64,000 nt of DNA. Source: Sialis fuliginosa. Taxonomy: Eukaryota > Arthropoda > Insecta > Megaloptera > Sialidae. Position 1 is the stretch's first letter. Each line of letters begins with the position of its first letter. The notes under the pieces were generated by a model. It worked only from the letters and a program-made list of their open reading frames with translations. It was not told the origin of the DNA and ran no database searches. The stretch lies in the NCBI GenBank assembly GCA_961205875.1, contig OY540817.1:17271001-17335000 (forward strand), given 5' to 3'. The position numbers and the translations under genes are program-made. Shown here one piece after another: positions 1 through 10,557 of this stretch.

Positions 1-686
1 AATTTGATATGACCATCAAATAATTGACGATTACTTTTTATAGTGATGATAATTTTGACACTTTTTCTTATATATTTGGCTTGTAGTTATTTCCATAAAA
101 AATCTTGCAAATATTTAGAAAGTTAAATACGTATAAAAAATTTTGGAGCCATTATTTCATTGTATATCTCTAACTACAGAATGTTTTACATATTAAAATA
201 TAACATAGTAATTCCACAATTAAGGTAGTTATCTTGAATTTTGTCTGATCATTAATCAACACACAAAGTACAATTTAAACAATATTGTCTGATTTAAAAC
301 AAACTAGTAAAAATCACTGTAAAGTCTGAGTAAACAATTTTTGTATTGCTGCAGAACTCATTTCTGATGTATTTCACACCATAAATAATAAGAATAATAT
401 TTTATAAGAACTTTAGCAAGATAACTACCTTAAATCTTTATCTGCATTGTTTTAATAAAATAAAATAGACTATTCGGTGAATTAAAATGTCCTGTATATA
501 TGAATATTTTTAAGAGTCAAAAATTCAATATTATTTATCACATTATATAGATCTATCGACAAAAAATTGAAGAATTACCGTACTTGATAAATAATCTATT
601 ACTGCAAAACATTCCCGATAAAAAAATTTCACAACCAGTGCTAAAGCAAACCAACAATAAAACTATAATTCGTCATGATGCCAAAA
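1..686. other. Non-coding left edge, 3' flank of the first gene
   Basis: AT-rich sequence downstream of the stop codon of the minus-strand gene that ends at 687. No ORF with recognisable protein sequence and no RNA gene seen. It probably contains the 3' UTR of that gene. No clear repeat was identified here. Confidence 0.5.
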
Positions 687-1894
687 TCATCTCCGTAACT
701 CACGCCCTGTTTCCCTTAAAGCCCTCTTAGTCAATCTCTCTATCTCACTCAACAGCTGTTCCGTTTCTGCATCTAGATCACTAACCGGCAAGTCACATAC
801 GGTCTGTAAAGGAGCCTGCACTGGGTCCCACTCCAGGGAATCAGGAGTAGATATCCTTGACCAACCAGATATATTAGTTACCTCACTGGAACATCGAGGT
901 TGTGTTGGTGCTACTGCATGGCTGGTTTGACTGAAGGATTCCAGCTGCATTAAGTCTTCTTCTTCAGGGACAATTTGCCTGCAGGAAATTAAAGATTATA
1001 TCGTTTGTCTTTATCATTATTAAATATACTGTACCAAGGTGCTGGAGATGGTAAGCCCTCATGTTCCCATTCTAAATCTAAGGACGAAGGTGGTGTTGAT
1101 GTAGAAACTGTAACAGACCTGTCTTTTGCTGCACTTCGAGCTAAAAGAGCTCTTGCATCTAAACACTGAAGAGAAATGTCACCACCACTAAAAAAATACT
1201 CAATTTTTTTAAGATACTCAAAAAAACAAGTTTAAATATTGAAAAAAACTGGAATATTGCTATTTTTTTAGTAGAAAACATATATTAAGATAGTAAGACA
1301 TACCTGCTGATTTTCGGAAGCCTTTTTTTCGATTCAGATTCGTTAAGTCTACTGTACGTCGCTTCGCCGAGGGGGCTCCAAGTTTCATCAGCCAATTCCA
1401 GAACAGGTTTCTTCTGCCAATTAATTAAATTTGATTAAAACTATTATAAATACAAAACCTAACTAATTTTTTCTATGCAAAACAACCACAGTGCAGTATC
1501 TCTTTTGTTGTAATATATTTCTTTCATTCATTACCTTAATAATTTTCTTTTTCTTGTCCAGATTTGCAAAAATTCTGGAAACAAAACTGGTTTTCCACAA
1601 GCAGCGTAAAATAATAAATAAAAATAATACAAAAAAATATATTTGTTAATAATACATGCTTAAAAAATTACCTAGTTGTTCCTTTTGTTCTAATTGGTTC
1701 TGGAACAGCCTGAAACATGTAATAATGATTAAAATGAATTAAATATAGATAATATTTTTACAGACCTGTTCGGTTTCCATAAGGGTATAGAATTCAACGC
1801 TATCATCTTGTATGAGCATGTTTCCGTGACCTGGTCGGCCTCTTGTTCCTCCGGAGTCACATCTGCGTAAGCACCGACCAAGGCAGGTGCCCAT
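687..1894 (-). CDS. Unrecognised protein with N-myristoylation-type start (six exons)
   Basis: Exons in coding order: 1894-1766, 1709-1672, 1574-1535, 1413-1304, 1187-1035, 978-687. They sum to 762 nt, or 253 residues, with consistent phases and GT/AG at every junction. The start is fixed by an in-frame TAA five codons upstream of the ATG at 1894. The protein begins MGTCLGRCLRRC. Gly2 followed by nearby cysteines is the classical pattern for N-myristoylation plus palmitoylation, so I infer attachment to the cytosolic face of a membrane. A Lys-rich stretch (DKKKKIIKKK) lies near residues 64-73. The middle is Ser/Pro-rich and acidic. The C-terminus (LLSEIERLTKRALRE) is a predicted amphipathic helix. 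I do not recognise the family and assign no function. The gene is head-to-head with the ENPP gene, 615 bp apart. Confidence 0.7.
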
Positions 1895-2509
1895 AGTACC
1901 TGCCTTTTACTTTTAATTTCTTCCACCATCAGATTCGATTCTTAAAATTCAGTCTATCATAAATTAAATTAAATTAAAAGTTTTATTTCTTTACATAGAT
2001 TTTTATAAAAAGTAGTTTAATAAAAAAAATTCATAAGTATTATAAGCATGATTCATAATATGACACATTGTGTGCATATTTTAATTGTTAATTGCTAATT
2101 ATGTATAATTCGTTTTAAGAATGAGATAAGGTTAGGTTTAATGTCAAAAATATTATTAGCACATAAATTTAAAATGTTGTTACGTTTTTTACACATATTT
2201 TTATCGAAAGTTTAAAGTTCATTTTTAAAAATAACCCTTTTGATACCCTTTTTGTGAACTTGTGTGATAAATTAATGTGGGGGACAGACGTATGAGAAAA
2301 CAAAGATATAATATCGATTTTACAAAGATAGCTATATCGACATTGTAATTGTTAGAAAAGATAAACCTACATATCCGTCACAGATTTACTTATTGATAAT
2401 TATGTTTTTTTATTATTAAATTGAAATCAGCTGTGTTTAGGTATTGATTGTGTGTAGCAAATAGTAATGTTTTATTTAAATTTTTGTTAAAGTAAATAAA
2501 AAGTTTACC
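1895..2509. promoter_or_regulatory. Divergent intergenic region (putative bidirectional promoter)
   Basis: These 615 bp separate two start codons that point away from each other: the myristoylated-type protein on the minus strand and the ENPP gene on the plus strand. Both 5' UTRs and promoters should lie here. No convincing TATA box at a clear distance from either start was seen, so this call rests on gene orientation only. Confidence 0.4.
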
Positions 2510-5337
2510 ATGTCGATTATAAATAACTATTTAATTTTAATATCTGTGATAGTTTTGTGTATGTCAAATGTTAAATCAATCTCTCAAAAACCCATATTGA
2601 TAATAGTATCATACGATGCATTTAGATATAACTATTTCGATAAAAATGTCACACCTTACATGAATAGATTGCGTAGTGCTGGTGTTACGACAGACTACAT
2701 GAGAAATGTCTTTACTACAAAAACATATCCAAACCATCATACCATTGCTACGGGATTATATCCAGAAGTGCACGGTGTTGTAGGAAACACGATGTATGAT
2801 CCACTAACAAACCATGTCATAACCTACAGCTACGAAATGTTTCATTATAATGAAGAAATCATACCACTATGGGTAATACAATAAATATTATATTATGACA
2901 AAGTGGTATATTAATGTTATTTTATAGACGCAAAATCAACAAGCAGGTCAGGGACGACATTCAGGAGTTATGATGTGGCCAGGAAGTTCGTATGCATATA
3001 AGAATATCAATGCAACATTCATGCAACCATGGGATCCAAAAATACCTTGGGAGACCCGCATAGATACTGTAAATACATTTACGTTTATAAAATATCAAAA
3101 ACTTTTAAGATTATTTATTTCATTTAGGTGATTTCATGGCTTACCGACAACAAAACACCAGCAAATCTTGTAATGATATATTTTGAAGAGCCTGATACTC
3201 TTGGTCATGCTTACGGACCTGAATCTGACACTATCGTGAATATGATAACTAAACTAGATAATATATCTCATTATTTAGATCAGCAGCTTATTAAAAATAA
3301 GCTACATTCAAAAGCAAATGTGATACATTTAAGTGACCATGGAATGGATAGTGTTAGTCCTCCAAATTTTATTGATTTGACTCAATTTTTGACTCCTAAT
3401 ACATACCAGATGGTTGAGACATCTCCTTGTGTCCACGTTATACCTAACAAAGGTTTGTACATTGTTAAACTATGATTTCTAAAAGAGCAGACTATAATCT
3501 CCATTTTTACATAGTTTGATATTGTTTGTACGTTCTGTAACTTGCATTCCATCTATTATCAGAATAGAACTGTGTTAATAATCAGCTATAAGTATTGATT
3601 AACCTGAAGTTTATATGTTTTAAAGGTAAATTTGATGAAGTATACAAAAAATTAAAAGATGCTGCAAAAATAAATGGACATTTCAAAATATTCAAAAAAG
3701 AAGAAATGCCAGATAAATGGCATTTTAAAAATAATAGAAGAACACCGCCAATTCTCGCCCTTGCTGATGTAGGGTACGGTTTTCAAGATTTAGCCGAAAG
3801 TGCAAAAGTCTATGAAAAAGAATTAGGAATTAAAAGTAAGCATAAATTAACATACACAATATAGTTTTTGTGCTTTATAGTTCTGGAGTTCTATAACCCC
3901 AAACAGGATTTTTTTTTTAATTCACCTAATTAATAATTTTATTTTTAGTTAAACCAACAAACAAATATGGTGTACATGGATACGAACCAGAGGTACCATC
4001 AATGAGGCCTTTCTTCATGGCCCGTGGACCCTCATTTAAAAAGGGCGTCACAGTACACCCATTTGACACCCTCGACCTATACAGTCTGTTCTGTAATGTG
4101 CTCAATTTAACTCCGAACAAAAACAATGGCACATTCTCGCATGTAGCTGTGATGTTATCAGTTGACACAGCGAAAGACAATCCTATCTCACCTTTAATTG
4201 TAGCTGGTAAGTTTATGTGAATTTTGTTTTGTAACAGCTGGTTTTTGTAGGTGTAGGTGCACACGTAATTATCACACTTGCCGTGCTTTATTATTATAGT
4301 TTTTTTTTAGGTGTGTGATATTTTTTTTATTATAGTGTAGACGTAGAGATATTATAACATAGAGACAGTGAGCCAGCCAAAAACGATAATTCTCGGTAGA
4401 AAGAGAAAGAACGAGATTGTGGACCACAGAATAAAGATACTCCAGTCCACGTCATGTAGATACTCACTATTTCTTTCTTTTATTATTTATGATTGACGCT
4501 GACTTACATAAAATTTTATGGCTCACTTAGTCTATGTATATAATGTCTTTGAGTGTAGATCAGTGTTTCACAACCTTTTTGCTTTAATAACTTCTTTTTT
4601 TTAACATTTGGATGGATTGAATATTCTAAACCTTTTAATTCTTCTTTAATTAAAATGATTCTATATATAATATAAACTGTTTATTAATTTTGTTATAATA
4701 ACATTACTTTTCAGGTCAAGTTAAAGGTAATCGTAAATCACGGTTATAGATATTTTTCTTATCATCTTTTTTAATGTGGTATGTGTAGAATATTTTTCGG
4801 GATGCTTTTCTACTAACACTTAGTTTATAAATCTTATAAAAACAGGGTGGTTACATAAATTACATACAATAATATTAATAATATTACTTGTAAAAAGTAT
4901 GAAAAAAAAACAATTAAGAAAACCTGTATTTTAGATACCGAAAAACTTTGAAATGTAGTGAATTTTTCCCAGATTTTTGCGACCACCCTGAAGTTATTTT
5001 CTGATATTGCGTTGTATATAGATATTTTCTTATTACATTGCATTCTTAACATATTGATTTAATTGCATGCACTTTTTAAAACACATATATAATTATTATT
5101 AATATTTTTGTTTTAAATAAAACTTATAGTAAATGATTACAAAACTCTTTTACAGTTGGAGGTGGAATATTTTCATTATTTTTTCTGGGTTGTATTGGCA
5201 GTGCTGTAATATGGATGATGAAATGCAAAAAGGACAACGAAGGGATTCCAAGGGGAACTAGACGATATGCAAATATTATTAACACGTCTAGAATCAATAT
5301 TGAATCTCAGCAATTGTTATCAAGTGATAGTGAATAA
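2510..5337 (+). CDS. Ectonucleotide pyrophosphatase/phosphodiesterase (ENPP4/5-like), membrane-anchored
   Basis: Exons 2510-2872, 2928-3068, 3128-3452, 3626-3835, 3949-4206 and 5156-5337 give 1479 nt, or 492 residues. A signal peptide covers about residues 1-24. The alkaline-phosphatase-superfamily metal site is intact: D36 (SYDAFRY), nucleophile T72 (TKTYPNH), D191 and H195 (EPDTLGHAYGP), D238 and H239 (HLSDHGMD), and H356 (KYGVHGY). The last exon adds a hydrophobic segment at about residues 433-455 followed by a basic cytosolic tail, so this is a type I ectoenzyme with its catalytic domain outside the cell. ENPP family enzymes hydrolyse phosphodiester or pyrophosphate bonds of extracellular nucleotides or lipids. 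The exact substrate cannot be read from the sequence. The downstream gene at 7.1-9.1 kb is its tandem duplicate, with matching internal exons. Confidence 0.93.
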
Positions 5338-7081
5338 AGCTTGTTAAAAAATCATAGCCAATTTTTTTTTAATTGTCAGACAGATTTATATTTGATAGAT
5401 ATTTTGAAACAGAATTGTAATATGGAAAATTTGTTTTTCTGTGCTTTTTAACGTAACAAATTAAAGATAGCTTCAATTCACTTTAAATGTTTTAAGGAGA
5501 TTTGCTCACTATAGTATGTATGTTATGGTAAATATATATAATTACCTAAACAAGTTATTTTTGTTCATTTTAAGATGAGCCTTGGGCTTCCAAATTTACA
5601 GTTAAATGAAATTGAAAACACTTGTGTATACTCTACAGTTTTTTACATGTATTGTAATATTGTTTGTGATTATTCATAATCTTTGGTAATTATGGATATT
5701 TACTGTAACATAAACAAAACACAAACTTAATTATATTTAAAAATAGAGGTATGCCAATGCGTGAGCAAAAGAAAACATACGCTGTGGGTTGTATAGAATA
5801 ATAATAGCCACGATTAACTTATTCTGACTATTTTTGCTTTATGCAATTCACCATTACTTAAACTAGAGTTTCCCAACCTTTTAGTAACCCAACATTCTAG
5901 TAAGGTAATGAAAACCATAAATAAAAAGTCTCCTTTACGAGGAAATTATTTAAAATGTAATGTTGAAGACATTTTACTATCATTTTAGTTGTGGTTGATC
6001 TGTGTAAGCCTTTTAAATTCATATGCCTTAATATTAATGCAACTGAAAAACTACTAATTTGTTAATTTGGTTTCATACCAGTTGGGAAGCTCTGCATTAG
6101 GCAATAAAACTGATTGTTGATAAATATAAAGATCTTTGGCATATCTTTGATATTCAGCAAGTACTTACATCTATTATAATAATTATAATATGTCATATAT
6201 TACATATTGTTACTGTTACCGATTACAACGAAATATTTTAAATTTTGAGCAAATTACACTCATCAAAAAAACTCGCTTATGTTGAATAACTTTGTGAAAA
6301 ACTATTATAAATCAGATTTTGAAGATTTCAATTTTCACTGTAATTACAGAGCTTGGAATATAGTTTCTAGAAATATTTTTGCTGAGTGTATATATATATA
6401 GGAAAATAAATTATTTAGTTACCAATTTAAAAGTATTAACAATGTGGATTATTTATTATGTATATATTTGTACATAGCCTTTGTACATTGTCCTTTTATA
6501 CGGTGTTTATATCATATTATTATAAACATAATATTGTTAACGTTTGAAAATTTTTTCATCATTGTGATATGTGTTTTATTAAATCTTATACGTATATTTA
6601 TTGATTAATATATTTTTTACCGAAATAGCAAAGATTTTCAGAAGGATGTCTATTTTTTTATCATTCTGAAAATTTTTGTTTTCTAAATAATTACATTCAA
6701 TTTGGTCCTGACCGAGAAAAAATAATTATAATATTTAAAAAGGGATACATTTTTATAAAATTGTAACAATAGGATAAAAATTTCCTAAAAAAAATGTTTT
6801 TCTATCAGAAAAACTAAAGAAAATTTTTACCTATTTGCAACATAAATTATAATTATTAAATTCTGTACATGAATTATTAAATAAAAGATAAAAGTTTTGA
6901 GCATATCTATTTTTGTTTTATTTTTATTATAATTATACACATGAACTTGATAAAAAATTCTGATTTTTAAAAATTGATAATAAAAAAAAAACAATAGCTA
7001 TCAAATTTAATTACCTTATACAGATAAGATTAACTAAATGAATTTTATTACATAGTCACATTTTCTACAAAAAACATCAAA
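5338..7081. other. Intergenic region between the two ENPP genes
   Basis: No coding sequence seen. It should hold the 3' UTR of the first ENPP gene and the promoter of the second. It contains a probable hAT-like remnant at 5873-6094 (listed separately). The rest is plain AT-rich sequence. Confidence 0.5.
5873..6094. mobile_element. hAT-like MITE remnant
   Basis: The left end CTAGAGTTTCCCAACC and the reverse complement of the right end (CAGAGCTTCCCAACTGG) form imperfect terminal inverted repeats of the TTCCCAACC type common in hAT elements. No matching 8-bp target-site duplication is seen, so the copy is old or its ends are mis-set. Confidence 0.45.
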
Positions 7082-9121
7082 ATGAATTCTATCAGTTTAA
7101 ATACATTTATAGTTTTTACTATTTTTCTATCAACGTTTATATTTTATACAAATTCAATTTCTACACATCCAATACTGATTATCATCTCATACGATGGATT
7201 TAGGTATGATTATTTTGAACAAAATCTTTCACCGAATATGGACAGATTACGTAAATTAGGTGCAACAACGGCTTATCTTAAAAATATGTTCGTAACTAAA
7301 ACAGACCCGAATCATTTCTCTATTGCAACCGGCTTGTACCCTGAAACACACGGTGTGATAGGAAATAATTTATATGATCCAGTTTTGAACAAGACGCTTT
7401 CATATGGGTATGATTTGTTTCATTATAATGATGATATTGATCCAATATGGGTAAGTTATACAAAAATAATTTAAATAAGATTTGTACAATTTTTTTGGTT
7501 GCAGATTCAGAATGAAAAAGCAGGAAATGGGCGCCATTCTGGGGCCATGATGTGGCCAGGAAGTGAATATTCATACGGAAATATCAGTGCTACGTTTATA
7601 CAAGCAATAAATTATGACATACCTTGGAAACGTCGTGTTGATACTGTATGTTTAATTAAGAAAATTTTTGATAATAAACATCTGTTTGGCAACATAATAC
7701 TTTGTAAGGTTTAAATATTAACATCAACCTAGTTTAAATAAGTTCATTTGATCTTCAGATACTGATCTTATCAATGTACTTTACTTAATTAAAGAGCTTT
7801 AACTACTAAACGATTCATCAAATTGATTTGAAATTTTAATATGTAATACAAATAGGTTTAGAGTACTATGTCGCAAAACAGGAGCCTTTTTAAATTCATC
7901 TACCTGAGACATATACATTAGGGTGGTTTTTAGATGGTGTTGGGATGAATTTTGACTGGCCTGCCCCCCCAAATTTTAAAAAAATGTGGAAAAATTATTT
8001 GGAGCTGATTTGTGAGGCAACCCAATCAAAATTCGTCCCAACCTCATCTTAGCACCATCCTAATGTACATATTTCATTATTTAATTTTTTTTTTGAGGTA
8101 ATGCAATGGTTGACACATGATACAACACCTGTAAATTTAGTGATGCTGTATATAGAAGATCCAGATGAGCATAGCCATGCCTTTGGACCTGACTCTAACA
8201 TGACATCATTGATGATTCAACATGTAGACAATATCACTAACTATATTGACCAACAATTGATAAAACACGGCTTACGCTCAATAGCGAATGTGATTCATTT
8301 AAGTGACCATGGAATGGACAGCGTCAGTCCACCTAATTTCATTAATTTGACTGAATATTTAACAGAAAATGTTGATCAGGCAGTTGTTAAGTCACCTAAT
8401 ATACACGTTTTTCCTGAAAAAGGTTTGTAAATATTGTCCTCTGTTTTTCTTTATATTATTGAAGTCCCTTATTGTTGTAAAAAATAAAAAATTTTAAACA
8501 TTTAATTGTAGTAAGTTTTTAAATATTATATATATATACCATTTTAAAGCTAATTACGTAATTTTTTGGTCCAATTAAACATACACAAACTTTTTTCATA
8601 ATTTATGTTTGCATCAGGTAAAGAAGACATAGTATTTGATCGATTAAATAAAATAGCTGTTCAAAATAACCACTTTAAAGTATACAAAAAAGAAGAATTA
8701 TTTGATCGCTGGTATATTAAAAATAATCGTAGAACTCCTCCAATATATGTGCAGGCAGATTTGGGGTATGGATTCCAGGATATGTATGAAAATGCTGAAT
8801 TTTATAAAGATAAATACGGAATTGAAAGTAAATAATGCTATTTATATTTGTACCTATGGAATTATTCTTAACATATTGTGTAATTTTTCAGTAACACCAA
8901 CAACGAAATACGGTGTTCACGGTTACGATAATAACATTTCTTCGATGTATCCTTTCTTCATGGCGAGGGGGCCTGCGTTTAGAAGAGGAGTTTCAGTACC
9001 GCCTTTTGAAAATATTGATTTATACAGTTTATTCTGTGAAGTGTTGAATTTAGTACCAAATGGTCATAACGGTACATTTGAAAATGTAGCAGATATGTTA
9101 GTTTCACGCAAAAATCAGTAA
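7082..9121 (+). CDS. ENPP-family phosphodiesterase paralogue, predicted soluble/secreted
   Basis: Exons 7082-7450, 7505-7645, 8098-8422, 8618-8827 and 8892-9121 give 1275 nt, or 424 residues. Exons 2, 3 and 4 have the same lengths (141, 325, 210) and phases as those of the upstream ENPP gene, which shows a tandem duplication. There is a signal peptide at about residues 1-27. The metal site is present: D38 (SYDGFRY), nucleophile T74, D193 and H197 (DPDEHSHAFGP), HLSDHGMD, and KYGVHGY. There are two differences. The residue after the nucleophile is Asp (TKTDPNH), where the neighbour has Tyr and most family members have an aromatic. The last exon also reads into a stop shortly after VADMLVSRKNQ, so the transmembrane anchor and tail are absent. 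I infer a secreted enzyme with changed activity or substrate. It could still be active, since all metal ligands remain. Confidence 0.9.
7916..8065. mobile_element. TA-flanked palindromic MITE in ENPP paralogue intron 2
   Basis: Terminal inverted repeats of about 40 bp with mismatches: CATTAGGGTGGTTTTTAGAT at the left, and the right end reverse-complemented starts CATTAGGATGGTGCTAAGAT. TA dinucleotides flank both ends (7914-7915 and 8066-8067). The size is 150 bp with no coding capacity. This fits a Tc1/mariner-type MITE. It ends about 30 bp before the exon-3 acceptor. Confidence 0.7.
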
Positions 9122-10557
9122 AAATGTTGAAATTCAATTATTTATTTAAAATAGTTATTTTGCTAAAGTTCTTATAATTTTTTTTATTTACTCGTTAAAT
9201 GTGATCCAATGAATAAACAGCTAAAAGTAAAGACGATTTTCTCATATTAATAAAACAATATATTTTTAATATTCCCTACATATTGAGCATTGTCATATAA
9301 AAATAATAATTAGATCAGTACTGTATCAAACAAATTCAGAAATTTAATTTTTTAAATTAAATTGTATAAATAAAAATAAAAATATTGGTATTTTGTTATA
9401 ATATATTACAAACTAAAGAATCAATAAATTTTTAGTTAATAAATAAATCAGGGATGTAATAAAAATATTTTTTATACAGGTGGCACAAAAGTGAGCATTA
9501 GGGTCTGGAAATTTTTAGATGTCAACCAAAAAAAAATAAAAAAGGTATTCATTTACATCTCAGGATTTACAAAAACTAAAATCTGGTCATTCTATACATT
9601 CTATGGTTGCAGTTGAAGGCTGAGACCCGAGTAAATTTGATAACTTAAATATGGCGCGATCAGGGGTTAGGGCGCTGAACTCTTTATTTAGGTCAAAGAA
9701 AAACAAGACAAAATCAAGGGTCAATTGTTTTTATTTTGTAATGTAAAAGCAAAATATATTTAATGTATATACAATCACTGCAAATTATTTAAAACTCTAT
9801 TTTCTAAAAATAATATACTTTCAGTCAAAACATGATATTGTAAATTACTTTACTTCACTTATACGTAACCCACAATGTGTATTAACTACTTTATGTGTCA
9901 CGAAGAATGAGATAATTAATGTAGACAAAATTAGAATAAATCACTTTTTTGGTATTTTAATTATTTTAAAAACAATTAAAATATTTTTATTCAGATATAA
10001 AAATATAATTTCATTTTTATTTTAGATAAAAATATAAATATAAATGCACTAAAATCGCACTACATTTTTTTAAGAACAGGTTTAGTAATTTTCATTATTC
10101 ACATAGAAATATCTACCAAACCAAGATTCAAAATTATAAAGATTAAAACTTTCTATAAAAATACAATTTTAAGTTGAAAAATTCTGTAAAAAACCAAAGC
10201 ATTTTGAAGCTAAAACTACACTTTCAATGGCATATTTTACAAAAAATGAATTGAATGATTGAAAAGTAGATTTGAAACTTTAAAATGCTTTTATTTCAAT
10301 TTACGTATGGCCATTTTTATCACTTTGAATATTGTCCAAACCGTAAATGTTTAATTTTGTCTACAATAATTTCATCAAACCCTTCAACTTTATTTGAACA
10401 TCTAATACATTCTGGTAACATGACTACAGTTAAAAAAAATACACAATAAAAATAATAATACATATACATAATATAAATTATTTTGCTTGGAATAAATCGT
10501 TAAATAAATATTTTCATTAAATAAATCATAAAATATACTTCACAAAAAAAAACGTTA
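9122..10557. other. Intergenic region between convergent ENPP paralogue and DCAF6
   Basis: No coding sequence seen. It should hold the 3' UTRs of both flanking genes. An AATAAA lies at 9212. The rest is AT-rich, with no delimited repeat. Confidence 0.5.
9212..9217 (+). promoter_or_regulatory. Polyadenylation signal AATAAA of ENPP paralogue
   Basis: A canonical hexamer 91 bp past the stop codon of the plus-strand gene. It is the first one downstream. Confidence 0.5.
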
